Origin: an uncultured Clostridia bacterium
Lineage (GTDB): Bacteria > Bacillota > Clostridia > Saccharofermentanales > Saccharofermentanaceae
NCBI GenBank assembly: GCA_946407705.1
Contig: CAMJPC010000014.1
Coordinates: forward strand, 1-64,000
Direction: 5' to 3'
Length of the DNA: 64,000 nt
The notes under the pieces: model-generated
What the model saw: only the letters and a program-made list of their open reading frames with translations
Told to the model about the DNA's origin: nothing
Databases searched by the model: none
In this document: positions 27,499 through 35,248 of the stretch, piece by piece
Layout of the letters: each line of letters opens with the position of its first letter
How positions within the stretch are numbered: the first letter of the stretch is position 1
Translations under genes and position numbers: made by a program

Positions 27499-28488
27499 TC
27501 AGCACATGCCTTTCATATGCTTCTGGTATTCGGTCGCAGACATTCCGGCATATTTTTTGAATACTTTCGAAAAGTAGTTCTGATCCCTGTACCCGCACAA
27601 GTTGCTTATCTCGCTGACAGTTAGATCAAAAGACTGCAGGTATCTCTTTGCAAGAGTCATCCTCATATTCTCAAGATAAGCCATGCAGGACATCGACGTT
27701 TCCTTGTAGAACGCATCGTTTAACTGGTTCTTGTTGACTGAGAAACGTTTGGTGAGACTGGCGATCGTAATGTCGTCAGCTATGTTTTCGAAAAGATACA
27801 TGGCGACTTTCGCAACAAAGCGGTCACTGAAAAGCTCATACTGCCTGAAAGGCCTGTAAAAGTCAGCGGTAGCGGTAAAAAGGATCGAATTGATAAAGTA
27901 ACGCGTCCTCAGTATCCAGAAATTGTCAGGCTGGTGTTCGAGATCGTATTTAACGCTCTTGAAAAACCTGTTGAATACCTGATACTCCTGGGTGAGCAAA
28001 GTCCAGTACCTGATGTTTCTTTCCTGCGAAATGAACTGCGCAAGCAGCAGATAGTCCTGACAGAGCGATCCGTAAAAACAGTCTTCGAATTTGATCTCGC
28101 CGTTAACGGCAACTCCGAACTTTTCGTCCCAGCTCATGTTTTTGTCGTCTTTTACTGCGCTGAAAAGCTTTTCGTATTTGCCTGAATCAATGGCTTCAAA
28201 AGTGAATTCTTCCCTGATGAACGTGGGCTTGAAACAGATCGTGTCGCACTTGACGTTGCTCTCTGAAACCAGCCTGAAATCGGCCTTTTCGTTTAACACG
28301 ATGCCGGCAGGAGCAGAGATCATCTTATATTCGCCGTCCTCTTCGACGACGAATGAACCTGATGAGACAAGCACCATCTTGTAGTTTTCCTTATCGTTGA
28401 GGTGCTTGGAAAAGCCTTCCGTCTGTTCGTAGAAAACATCTACCGAACAGTCCATCGAAGACCTCTTGCTCCTGGTCTTCAATTCCAT
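27499..28488 (-). CDS. AraC-family transcriptional regulator
   Basis: 329 residues. The N-terminal 220 residues form a cupin-like sensory part. The C-terminus has two helix-turn-helix units: IASLTKRFSVNKNQLNDAFY and the strongly conserved ISNLCGYRDQNYFSKVFKKY. The ATG at 28488 lies one base after the small membrane protein's stop but has no clear ribosome site; ATG 28455 (12th codon) has AAGAGG at good spacing and may be the true start (318 residues). It ends the KS-CLF gene cluster and may control it. A weak CACG/CGTG hairpin with a T-run (27473-27493) follows the stop. Confidence 0.85.
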   Translation of the reverse strand: MELKTRSKRSSMDCSVDVFYEQTEGFSKHLNDKENYKMVLVSSGSFVVEEDGEYKMISAPAGIVLNEKADFRLVSESNVKCDTICFKPTFIREEFTFEAIDSGKYEKLFSAVKDDKNMSWDEKFGVAVNGEIKFEDCFYGSLCQDYLLLAQFISQERNIRYWTLLTQEYQVFNRFFKSVKYDLEHQPDNFWILRTRYFINSILFTATADFYRPFRQYELFSDRFVAKVAMYLFENIADDITIASLTKRFSVNKNQLNDAFYKETSMSCMAYLENMRMTLAKRYLQSFDLTVSEISNLCGYRDQNYFSKVFKKYAGMSATEYQKHMKGMC

Positions 28489-28489
28489 G

Positions 28490-28843
28490 TCAGCGTCTCG
28501 CAGCGGAAGCGACCAGTACGATCACCAGAACATAGTAGATGAACGTCACGAGATAAAGGATCGTGATGCCGATGCCGCCGTATGTTGCGGCGCGGCTTAA
28601 GAGCGAGGCGGTCTTGATCCTGGGGGTGTGAAGTCCGCCCTGTGCAAGGTAATCGAGGACCTTCTTCCTGTTGCCGATGCCTTTGAAGATCGCGATGATG
28701 CTGGTGACCGGGAAGCCTGCGAGAACACATGCTATGATCGCGCTCTTGAGGAGCGCGTTTGCCGTAGCGAGATACTGCTGATCGACAGGCTGGTATCCCG
28801 GAGCCGTGTAGTACTGTTGCTGCTGATAGTAGTTGTTTTCCAT
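28490..28843 (-). CDS. Small membrane protein of unknown function
   Basis: 117 residues from the ATG at 28843, chosen because AAGGATG lies 6-7 bases before it; the ATG at 28852 (three residues longer) has that site too close. The N-terminus is Gln/Tyr-rich (MENNYYQQQQYY) and is followed by two hydrophobic segments (about 30-50 and 85-115) separated by a basic stretch GNRKKVLDYLAQGG. No family recognised. It sits between the flavin oxidoreductase and AraC genes with gaps of 1 to about 12 bases. Confidence 0.7.
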   Translation of the reverse strand: MENNYYQQQQYYTAPGYQPVDQQYLATANALLKSAIIACVLAGFPVTSIIAIFKGIGNRKKVLDYLAQGGLHTPRIKTASLLSRAATYGGIGITILYLVTFIYYVLVIVLVASAARR

Positions 28844-28854
28844 GTCTGACATCC

Positions 28855-29583
28855 TTACTGTTCAAGATCTCTTTCGGTCCAGTGCCCGTCTTTCCAGTGG
28901 GCCTTGGTAATGGTACTAAAACTCAAAGGCGAGAGCATCGGGATGGAGAGCTTCCTCAAAGTCTCGTCTGACAGACAAAAGTTTGATGCGTATTCTGCGC
29001 CTGCCGCCTTGATGCTCTCAAGATACATGTCCTGCTGGCGCTTTGCCTTGCCGGTGACGAAGATCTCACCCTCGGGGCAGAGGATCGCGGTGTAGTTGCC
29101 CTTGCCGCAGATAAGGTCGTACTGCGCCAGAAGCGCGGGGTAGACGGGCTCGGTCTCAACGTAGCCGCATGAGCTGATGAGAACCATTTTCTTGTCCTTC
29201 ATCGAAGGATCACGAAGTTCGTTGAAAGTCGTCTCGGACTCGCTCTTGTCGCCCATGTAAGGCATGACGAGCTGCAGGCATCTGTCGGTCATGGCTTTTA
29301 TCTGCGAAGGCATGCCGTAGAAGTACAACGGATAGCTCTCGATGATGATGTCCGCTTCCTTGATGGCAGCGATTATCTCATCCATGTCGTCTCTTATGAC
29401 GCACTTTCCCTCATCGCTTTTCCAGCACGAAAAGCACCCTTTGCAGGGCATTATGTTCTTCTCATAGAGATTGATCTTTTTGACTTCGGTTCCTTCGGGA
29501 AAGCCGCCGGTGAACGCGTTTGCGATCCTTATCGTGTTGCTTCTGTCACCCTTGGGGCTGCCGTTTAGTACGAGTATCTTCAT
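28855..29583 (-). CDS. Flavodoxin-fold NAD(P)H:FMN oxidoreductase
   Basis: 242 residues. The FMN phosphate loop GSPKGDRSNTIR is at the N-terminus, followed by a Cys-rich CKGCFSCWKSDEGKC segment and ESYPLYFYGMPSQIKAMTDR, typical of iron-sulfur-flavoprotein/NADPH-dependent FMN reductase relatives. The C-terminal 60 residues are an extension. It lies 24 bases after the second fabG, so it may provide reducing power or carry out a redox step in that pathway; this is inference. Confidence 0.8.
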   Translation of the reverse strand: MKILVLNGSPKGDRSNTIRIANAFTGGFPEGTEVKKINLYEKNIMPCKGCFSCWKSDEGKCVIRDDMDEIIAAIKEADIIIESYPLYFYGMPSQIKAMTDRCLQLVMPYMGDKSESETTFNELRDPSMKDKKMVLISSCGYVETEPVYPALLAQYDLICGKGNYTAILCPEGEIFVTGKAKRQQDMYLESIKAAGAEYASNFCLSDETLRKLSIPMLSPLSFSTITKAHWKDGHWTERDLEQ

Positions 29584-29607
29584 TCCTTATTCCATCCTGA
29601 TCTTGAA

Positions 29608-30342
29608 TTAGAGAGAAAGACCGCCGTCCAGAACGAGGACCTGGCCGGTCATGTAGGCAAACTCATCAGAGCAGAGACTTGCGACAACGTTCGCAACGTC
29701 TTCAGCCGAGCCGAATTTCTTCATGGGGATCGATTCGATGTATTTCGTAGCGAGGTCTTCGGGGATCGACTTGAGCATGTCCGTGCCGATAAAGCCAGGA
29801 GCGACTGCGTTTACGCGGATGCCGCGGGGTGCAAGTTCTTTCGCCATCGTGGCGGTCATGGAATTGACAGCGCCCTTGGTAGCGCTGTAGACGGTCTGGC
29901 CTTCAACGGCGATGACCGAGCTTACGGATGAGACGTTTATGATGACGCCCTTACCTGCGCCTGCCATGCGTAAAGCCGCCTGCTGCGCGCAGTTGATGTA
30001 GCCCTGGATGTTGATCGCGAGACTCTTTTCGAGAGACTGCTGATTGATCATGAGAAGGTACGCATCATCAACGACGCCCGCATTGTTTACGAGGACGTCG
30101 AGACCTCCGAACTCCTTGCGGATGTCCTTGAACATCGCTTTGACTTCATCGATGTTCGAGGTGTCAGCCTTGTAGATCGAAGCCTTTACGCCTTGCGCTC
30201 TGATCTCTTCTGCCGTCTGCTCGGCCTTCCCGGTGTTGCTGTTGTAGTTGACCGCTATGTCATAGCCGTCTTTTGCGAGCCTTAAGGCTACCGCCTTGCC
30301 GATGCCTCGTGATGCGCCGGTAATTAACGCCGTCTTTCCCAT
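29608..30342 (-). CDS. 3-oxoacyl-ACP reductase paralogue (ketoreductase of the KS-CLF cluster)
   Basis: 244 residues, SDR family. It has the cofactor loop TGASRGIGKAVALRLA, NNAGVVDDAYLL and the catalytic VYSATKGAVN (Tyr, Lys). GGAGAATTGGT precedes the ATG. It differs clearly from the housekeeping FabG at 22421-23167. Being 12 bases behind the KS-CLF gene, it most likely reduces the beta-keto product of that synthase. Confidence 0.92.
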   Translation of the reverse strand: MGKTALITGASRGIGKAVALRLAKDGYDIAVNYNSNTGKAEQTAEEIRAQGVKASIYKADTSNIDEVKAMFKDIRKEFGGLDVLVNNAGVVDDAYLLMINQQSLEKSLAINIQGYINCAQQAALRMAGAGKGVIINVSSVSSVIAVEGQTVYSATKGAVNSMTATMAKELAPRGIRVNAVAPGFIGTDMLKSIPEDLATKYIESIPMKKFGSAEDVANVVASLCSDEFAYMTGQVLVLDGGLSL

Positions 30343-30354
30343 ACCAATTCTCCG

Positions 30355-32610
30355 TTATGCTTTCTTGAGGACTACCGCGGAATAGATCCCGCCTGCGCCG
30401 AAGGATACTGCGAGCGAGTAGTTGCCGCTGCTCTTCTCCATGTCGTGTGCCGCGCAGGCAAGCGAGAGCGTTGCAGATGCAGCCCTTGCCTCACCGGTCC
30501 CGGCCCTTACGTTCCTTATCTCGATGCCGTCCTTCCAGATCTCCGAAACGGCGCCGTTCAGGATATCGTCGAGCGGCTTTGATCCGTTCGCGAATCCGTA
30601 GACCGTCTTAATGTCGGAAGCCGTTATTCCTGCATCCGAGATTGCTTCATTTATCGCTCTTACGAGTGCTTCGCCCGTGCCTTCTGTCACGGCATAAGAC
30701 GCGGAATGCCTTGCGATAGCGTAGCCTGCGACCTCGGCATATTTCCTGCTTCCGCGTGCTTCTGCAGCCTTAGAGGATTCGAGAATGACCGTTACGGAAC
30801 CTTCTCCGAGGACCACGCCGCCGTCAATATATCCGGCGTTTTTGTAGAGCTCAGCTTCGATGTCGGTCAGCTCATCGGTACCGTTTGCGAGCATGACGTT
30901 CTCGTCGCCCCTGCGGATCGCCTCGCAGGCGTACATGACGCTCTGAAGGCCCGCCTGGAAACCGTTTGCGATCGTTATGTTGTAACCCTTGATTCCCGTG
31001 AAGATCGAGAGATAACCGCCCGCAGCGTTGTACACGGTGTTGGGGAACATGAAAGCGCTGCCGTTCTCGATGCCCTTCTCGATTACGAGTTTCTGGAAAT
31101 TAACTATCTCAGTGATCGGGCCGTCGGACGTTCCGATGACGATGCCGATGTCGTCAGCGTTGGTGTCGTCAACCGTGATGCCGGCGTCTTCCAGGGCAAC
31201 GATTCCGCTTAAGAGAGCGAGATCACTGAACCTGTCGAGCTTGCGGAGGAACGCGCTCTTGACCCCGTGCTCCTTGAATCTGTCGGGACTTAAGTCAGCC
31301 CTGTAATCCGAAGCGCCGTCCGCCTTTGTTCCGGTGACTTCGCCGATGCCCGTGATGTAGATGGGATCGGTGTTTCTTTCATCCCTGATGTCGTGAGGTT
31401 CCTTCGCGAAAACGATGCTCGCGTTGTTGCCTCCGAACGCGAAAGAGTTGGACATGCAGACCTTCGCGTCCTTCGCCTTCTTCTCATTCGCGATGAAATC
31501 AATGCCGCCTGCCTTCTCCTTGAGAACGTCAAGATCTTCGCCTTCGTATCCTGCCGTGGGAGGTACTTCGCCGCGGTTCATCGCCTCAATGGTGAGGACC
31601 GCTTCGATCGATCCCGCAGCTCCTAAGCAGTGGCCCGTCATGGACTTGGTGGAGCTTACGGAAAGGTCTTCCCTGCACCCGAAAAGAGTCCTGAGCGAAA
31701 GGAACTCCGCCTCGTCATTCTTGGAGGTGCCCGTGCCGTGAGCGTTGATGTAATCGATGTCTTCGAAAGACACGCCGGAGTTCCTGACCGCGCGTCTGAT
31801 CGCACTCATCTGGCCCTCGCCGTCCGGTCTGGGTGCGGTGATGTGGTAAGCGTCGGAACTTACGCCCGCGCCCAAAATGTCGCAGTAGATCTTTGCACCG
31901 CGCGCGACCGCATGTTCATAACTTTCAATTATGAGAACGCCGGAACCTTCGCCGATCGTTATTCCGTCGCTGTGATTGAACGGGGAGCACTCCTTCTCGG
32001 AGAGAGCGTGAAGCGCGTGGAAGCCCGCGTACGCAAGCGAAGAGAAGCTGTCGCAGCCGCCTGCGACGAACAGGTCAGCCTTGCCTGCCCTGATCATGTC
32101 GCATGCGCCGGCGAGGCTCATGGTGCCTGCAGCACAGGCGTTTACGATGTTTGCGGTGATGCCGTCCAGACCGAAATGCGAAGCGACGTTATTTGCGATC
32201 GCGGATGCGGGCATCCTCAAGATGTCCTCTTTATCAGCGGGCTTGCCCTCATAACTGTCCTGGTAGTACTTGTCGATGCTTGCCGCGCCGCCGATGCAGG
32301 TCCCTAAAATGACGCCTGCCCTGGTGCGGTCCTCCTTTTCGAGATCGAGGCCCGAATCAGCTATGGCTTCGCCTGCCGCCTTGATGCAGAGCAGAGTCGT
32401 CCTGTCGTACTTGTCTTTGCAGAGTTCGGAATCTGAAAGATCCACCTCCGCACCCTTGTGGGAATAGCAGTTGGCGGTATCAAACGACGCAACGTCTTTG
32501 ATCCCGCTCTTTCCTGAAAAAGCAGATGCCGCGCAGGAAGCGGCATCGTCACCAAGCGCGCATACGAGTCCGAGACCCGTAACGACGCATCTTTTTGAAT
32601 TATCGGGCAT
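30355..32610 (-). CDS. Fused ketosynthase / chain-length-factor-like double KS protein
   Basis: 751 residues made of two FabF-like domains. KS1 (1-405) has a complete catalytic set: Cys159 (VNACAAG), His291 (NAHGTGT) and His327 (KSMTGHCLGAAG). KS2 (about 415-751) has lost all three: the Cys site reads ANGFQAGLQS (Phe551-Gln552), the first His region reads GFANGS and the second GTGEARAA. A dead KS paired with a live one is the KS-alpha/KS-beta (chain length factor) arrangement of type II polyketide synthases, where the Cys is often Gln. Here both are one polypeptide. GAGGACTGAT precedes the ATG, one base after the ACP stop. Product unknown. Confidence 0.88.
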   Translation of the reverse strand: MPDNSKRCVVTGLGLVCALGDDAASCAASAFSGKSGIKDVASFDTANCYSHKGAEVDLSDSELCKDKYDRTTLLCIKAAGEAIADSGLDLEKEDRTRAGVILGTCIGGAASIDKYYQDSYEGKPADKEDILRMPASAIANNVASHFGLDGITANIVNACAAGTMSLAGACDMIRAGKADLFVAGGCDSFSSLAYAGFHALHALSEKECSPFNHSDGITIGEGSGVLIIESYEHAVARGAKIYCDILGAGVSSDAYHITAPRPDGEGQMSAIRRAVRNSGVSFEDIDYINAHGTGTSKNDEAEFLSLRTLFGCREDLSVSSTKSMTGHCLGAAGSIEAVLTIEAMNRGEVPPTAGYEGEDLDVLKEKAGGIDFIANEKKAKDAKVCMSNSFAFGGNNASIVFAKEPHDIRDERNTDPIYITGIGEVTGTKADGASDYRADLSPDRFKEHGVKSAFLRKLDRFSDLALLSGIVALEDAGITVDDTNADDIGIVIGTSDGPITEIVNFQKLVIEKGIENGSAFMFPNTVYNAAGGYLSIFTGIKGYNITIANGFQAGLQSVMYACEAIRRGDENVMLANGTDELTDIEAELYKNAGYIDGGVVLGEGSVTVILESSKAAEARGSRKYAEVAGYAIARHSASYAVTEGTGEALVRAINEAISDAGITASDIKTVYGFANGSKPLDDILNGAVSEIWKDGIEIRNVRAGTGEARAASATLSLACAAHDMEKSSGNYSLAVSFGAGGIYSAVVLKKA

Positions 32611-32611
32611 A

Positions 32612-32857
32612 TCAGTCCTCTTTGTGTTCTTCTACGTACTGGGTAAGGGTTCTGATGGACTGGAAGTTCTCTTTGCCTGAACCTGACATGTCAACGCCGA
32701 ACAGGTCTTCAAGTCCCACGATGATCTCAATGGAGTCGATCGAATCGAGTCCGATGTCATCTCCGAAAAGTTCCGAATCGTAATTAAGCTCATCCTCAGG
32801 GATCCTGAGTCTCTCTACGAGCATCTTCTTGATCTTTTCGGCAATTTCTTCGTTCAT
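32612..32857 (-). CDS. Acyl carrier protein
   Basis: 81 residues, acidic. The phosphopantetheine site is Ser39 in GLDSIDSIEI. GGAGGAATATGTAA precedes the ATG. It is the only ACP in the window and lies next to the KS-CLF protein, so it probably serves that synthase. The main fab operon lacks an acpP, so a role in general fatty-acid synthesis cannot be excluded. It has a predicted promoter of its own. Confidence 0.93.
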   Translation of the reverse strand: MNEEIAEKIKKMLVERLRIPEDELNYDSELFGDDIGLDSIDSIEIIVGLEDLFGVDMSGSGKENFQSIRTLTQYVEEHKED

Positions 32858-32891
32858 TTACATATTCCTCCGCCTATATATCTAAAATAAA

Positions 32892-32920
32892 TTTATACTA
32901 CATTAGCGGCTTTCTTGCAA
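32892..32920 (-). promoter_or_regulatory. Promoter of the ACP/KS-CLF cluster
   Basis: Minus strand: TTGCAA (32920-32915), 17-base spacer, TATAAA (32897-32892). Matches are 4/6 and 5/6. It lies in the 65-base gap between the C39-like gene and the ACP gene and would let the cluster be expressed apart from ansA. Confidence 0.55.
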
Positions 32921-32922
32921 TT

Positions 32923-33564
32923 TCAGGCGGGCATTACGGCGTAGAATTTGAGCGCCGCGGTGGGCTTGTCGAGATCCTTCAGACTGATCCTGTACCTGCC
33001 TCCCCAGGACGACACTTCGAGAAACTTGTCGTCGATCCCCGTTACGGTCACCCAGTGGAAGCCGACATTGAACGGAACATCGTTACCGTTCAGCAATTTA
33101 ACATTGTTAAACGGCGCCGCGATCAGGCAGACGAGGGGCACTCCCTGCTCAAGATAGAACCTGACGCGCTCCTCATATTTAAAGATGAAACTCTTGATCC
33201 TGATGTTGAGATTTCTGCTCTTTGCGAGCTTTTTGAGACCTCTTTTGAAGCGTCCCGTGCTGACGCCGAAGCTCCCCAGGAACTCGCTCCCGAAAATGAT
33301 CCTCGGCTTCTCATGTTTTCCCGGAAGCAGGATCGGCCTTATGTACTTTGCCGCCTCATCGAACCGGTCGAGATACTCTTCCCTGCCGATCTCGCCCTCG
33401 CCGGTCATGCGCATGACGGCGTCAAGGCCTGCGATGATCCCGCATCCGCAGTTCTGCATCAACGGCGTCCTGCACCACATCTGGCTGCCTCCGAAGCTTC
33501 CGTCGATAGACGGCGGTCTGCTCAATACCGGCGGTCTTTTGATACCCTGGAGTCCTTCGATCAT
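32923..33564 (-). CDS. C39-like cysteine peptidase family protein
   Basis: 213 residues. A papain/C39-like layout is suggested by a Cys in MQNCGCGIIAGLDAVM (about residues 37-40), a His in FHWVTVTGID and a following LEVSSWGGRYRISLKDL strand pair. No signal peptide or transporter domain is seen, so it is probably cytoplasmic. Activity is inferred only from these motifs. Its ATG overlaps the asparaginase stop by four bases (ATGA), so the two are translated together. Confidence 0.6.
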   Translation of the reverse strand: MIEGLQGIKRPPVLSRPPSIDGSFGGSQMWCRTPLMQNCGCGIIAGLDAVMRMTGEGEIGREEYLDRFDEAAKYIRPILLPGKHEKPRIIFGSEFLGSFGVSTGRFKRGLKKLAKSRNLNIRIKSFIFKYEERVRFYLEQGVPLVCLIAAPFNNVKLLNGNDVPFNVGFHWVTVTGIDDKFLEVSSWGGRYRISLKDLDKPTAALKFYAVMPA

Positions 33565-34418
33565 GTAATGAGAGCCTCCGCCCAGGCGCCTTCGGGAGGC
33601 ATTCCCGGCAGCGCTTTGCAGCCGGCCTGCTCAAGCATCGCGCGGCTCTCGTAGATGTTTGAATTCCTGGGAACCGGTGCCATGAAGCACCTGATGCCTT
33701 TGGCCGTCCACTTCCTGACCTTCGGAACGAGCTTAACGTCCGCAGTCCCCGAGTGGTGGCACATTATGAGTACCGTATCAAAGCCGTCGTCGAGTATGCC
33801 GGGCGTCGGCGCGGCCGCGATTACCTGTATCCTGTGGAGCTTTTCGGCGGCGAAAAAGCTTTGCGCCGCATTACGGTATCTGTCCGAAGCAAAATCGGTG
33901 TCAGCGCTGTCCGGCCATTCGCCGTAGTCTCCGTAGATGTCAGGCGACGTGACCTTGCCCGCCGCAACGATCGCGGGATCACCATCATGTGTCGTGAAGA
34001 CGACGCCGCTGTTTCCGGCCAACACCTGCTCAACTGCGAAATCGATGTTCTTGAAAGCATCTGTGCCTTCGCTGTCAGGAGGGATCTTCGAGCCCGTGAT
34101 GACGAACGGGATCTTCATGTGCGTCAGAGCCCTTGCCGCGAGCTGCGCGAAATACGCCATCGTGTCAGTTCCGTGAAGGATTATCATCCCGTCAGGACGG
34201 CTCTTTTGAGCGGCCTCCGAGACGGCTTTCAGGACATCCCTGTAATCTTCGGGACGCGCGTTCTCGGACGAATAGTTGGCAGGCGAAATGAATTCCGTCT
34301 CCGCGGCTTTCTGCATCAGGTAGGATGCAATGGGGGACTGCTTTTCGAGCTTGACCAGACCGTCTTTTACAGACGATGAGACTGTTCCTCCGGATACTGT
34401 CACAAGCAGTTTTGCCAC
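33561..34418 (-). CDS. ansA: L-asparaginase
   Basis: 285 residues beginning at a GTG codon (34418). It hydrolyses asparagine to aspartate and ammonia. The first catalytic Thr is in VSGGTVSSS and the second in ILHGTDTMAYFA; FVITGSKIPPDSEGTDAFKNI is typical. There is no signal peptide, so it is the cytoplasmic form. GGAG lies about 12 bases before GTG, a little far. It is somewhat shorter than the usual 320-330 residues, mostly at the C-terminus. Confidence 0.88.
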   Translation of the reverse strand: MAKLLVTVSGGTVSSSVKDGLVKLEKQSPIASYLMQKAAETEFISPANYSSENARPEDYRDVLKAVSEAAQKSRPDGMIILHGTDTMAYFAQLAARALTHMKIPFVITGSKIPPDSEGTDAFKNIDFAVEQVLAGNSGVVFTTHDGDPAIVAAGKVTSPDIYGDYGEWPDSADTDFASDRYRNAAQSFFAAEKLHRIQVIAAAPTPGILDDGFDTVLIMCHHSGTADVKLVPKVRKWTAKGIRCFMAPVPRNSNIYESRAMLEQAGCKALPGMPPEGAWAEALIT

Positions 34419-34420
34419 TG

Positions 34421-34466
34421 TTGGTACGCCGCTCCTTTTAAGGTAAAATACTTCTGAAATTATAAT
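34421..34466. promoter_or_regulatory. Divergent promoter region, exonuclease III / asparaginase
   Basis: ATTATAAT (34459-34466) reads TATAAT on both strands, so one element could serve both divergent genes. For the plus-strand gene a second candidate is TTGGTA (34421-34426), 17 bases, TAAAAT (34444-34449), which leaves room for the GAGG ribosome site. For asparaginase the minus-strand TATAAT gives a leader of about 35 bases. Confidence 0.45.
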
Positions 34467-34480
34467 TCACGAGGCATCAT

Positions 34481-35248
34481 ATGAGAATAGTCAGCTGGAA
34501 CGTAAACGGCATCAGGGCAGTAGCGGGAAAAGGGTTCGCGGACGCCGTTAAGGCAATGGACGCCGACATCATAGGCATACAGGAGACCAAAGCGCAGATA
34601 GACCAGTTAGGTCCGGAGATAACAAACCTGGACGGCTACAGGAGCTGGTTCCATTCAGCCGAGCGCAAGGGTTATTCCGGCACGGCTCTTTATTCCAGGA
34701 TCGAACCGGAGAACGTCACTTTCGGCCTCGGAACGGATGAGTTCGATCACGAGGGACGTACGATCTGCGCCGATTTCGGCAAATTCGTTCTCTTCAACAT
34801 CTACTTTCCTAACGGCGGAAGAGGCGACGATTACGTTAAGTTCAAGCTGAGGTTCTACGACTGCTTCTTAGACCGCGTAAGAGATCTTGAGTCCAAAGGA
34901 CGCGAGGTCATCTGCTGCGGTGACGTCAACACCGCGCACAAGGAGATCGATCTGTCTAATCCAAAGGCGAATTCGAAGATCTCGGGATTCCTTCCCGAAG
35001 AGCGAGTTTACATGGATAAGTTCGCCGAAGCCGGCCTTACCGACACCTTCAGGATGCTCTATCCCGACAAGCCCGAATGCTACACCTGGTGGTCTTACAA
35101 GACTGCGGCAAGGGAGAGGAACGTCGGCTGGAGGATCGACTACTTTTTCACGACAAAAGGCCTCAACCCTAATGTCAAGGAATCAAACATGATGAGTGAC
35201 GTGATGGGTTCGGATCACTGCCCGATCTATCTCGATCTGAATATCTGA
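34481..35248 (+). CDS. xth: Exodeoxyribonuclease III / AP endonuclease
   Basis: 255 residues. Repairs abasic sites and 3' blocked ends. Endonuclease/exonuclease/phosphatase motifs: MRIVSWNVNGIRAV, IGIQETKAQ (metal Glu), CCGDVNTAHKEIDL, GWRIDYFFTT and the C-terminal SDHCPIYLDL (Asp-His). GAGG lies six bases upstream. The stop abuts the stop of the convergent EAL gene with no bases between and no terminator. Confidence 0.96.
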   Translation: MRIVSWNVNGIRAVAGKGFADAVKAMDADIIGIQETKAQIDQLGPEITNLDGYRSWFHSAERKGYSGTALYSRIEPENVTFGLGTDEFDHEGRTICADFGKFVLFNIYFPNGGRGDDYVKFKLRFYDCFLDRVRDLESKGREVICCGDVNTAHKEIDLSNPKANSKISGFLPEERVYMDKFAEAGLTDTFRMLYPDKPECYTWWSYKTAARERNVGWRIDYFFTTKGLNPNVKESNMMSDVMGSDHCPIYLDLNI

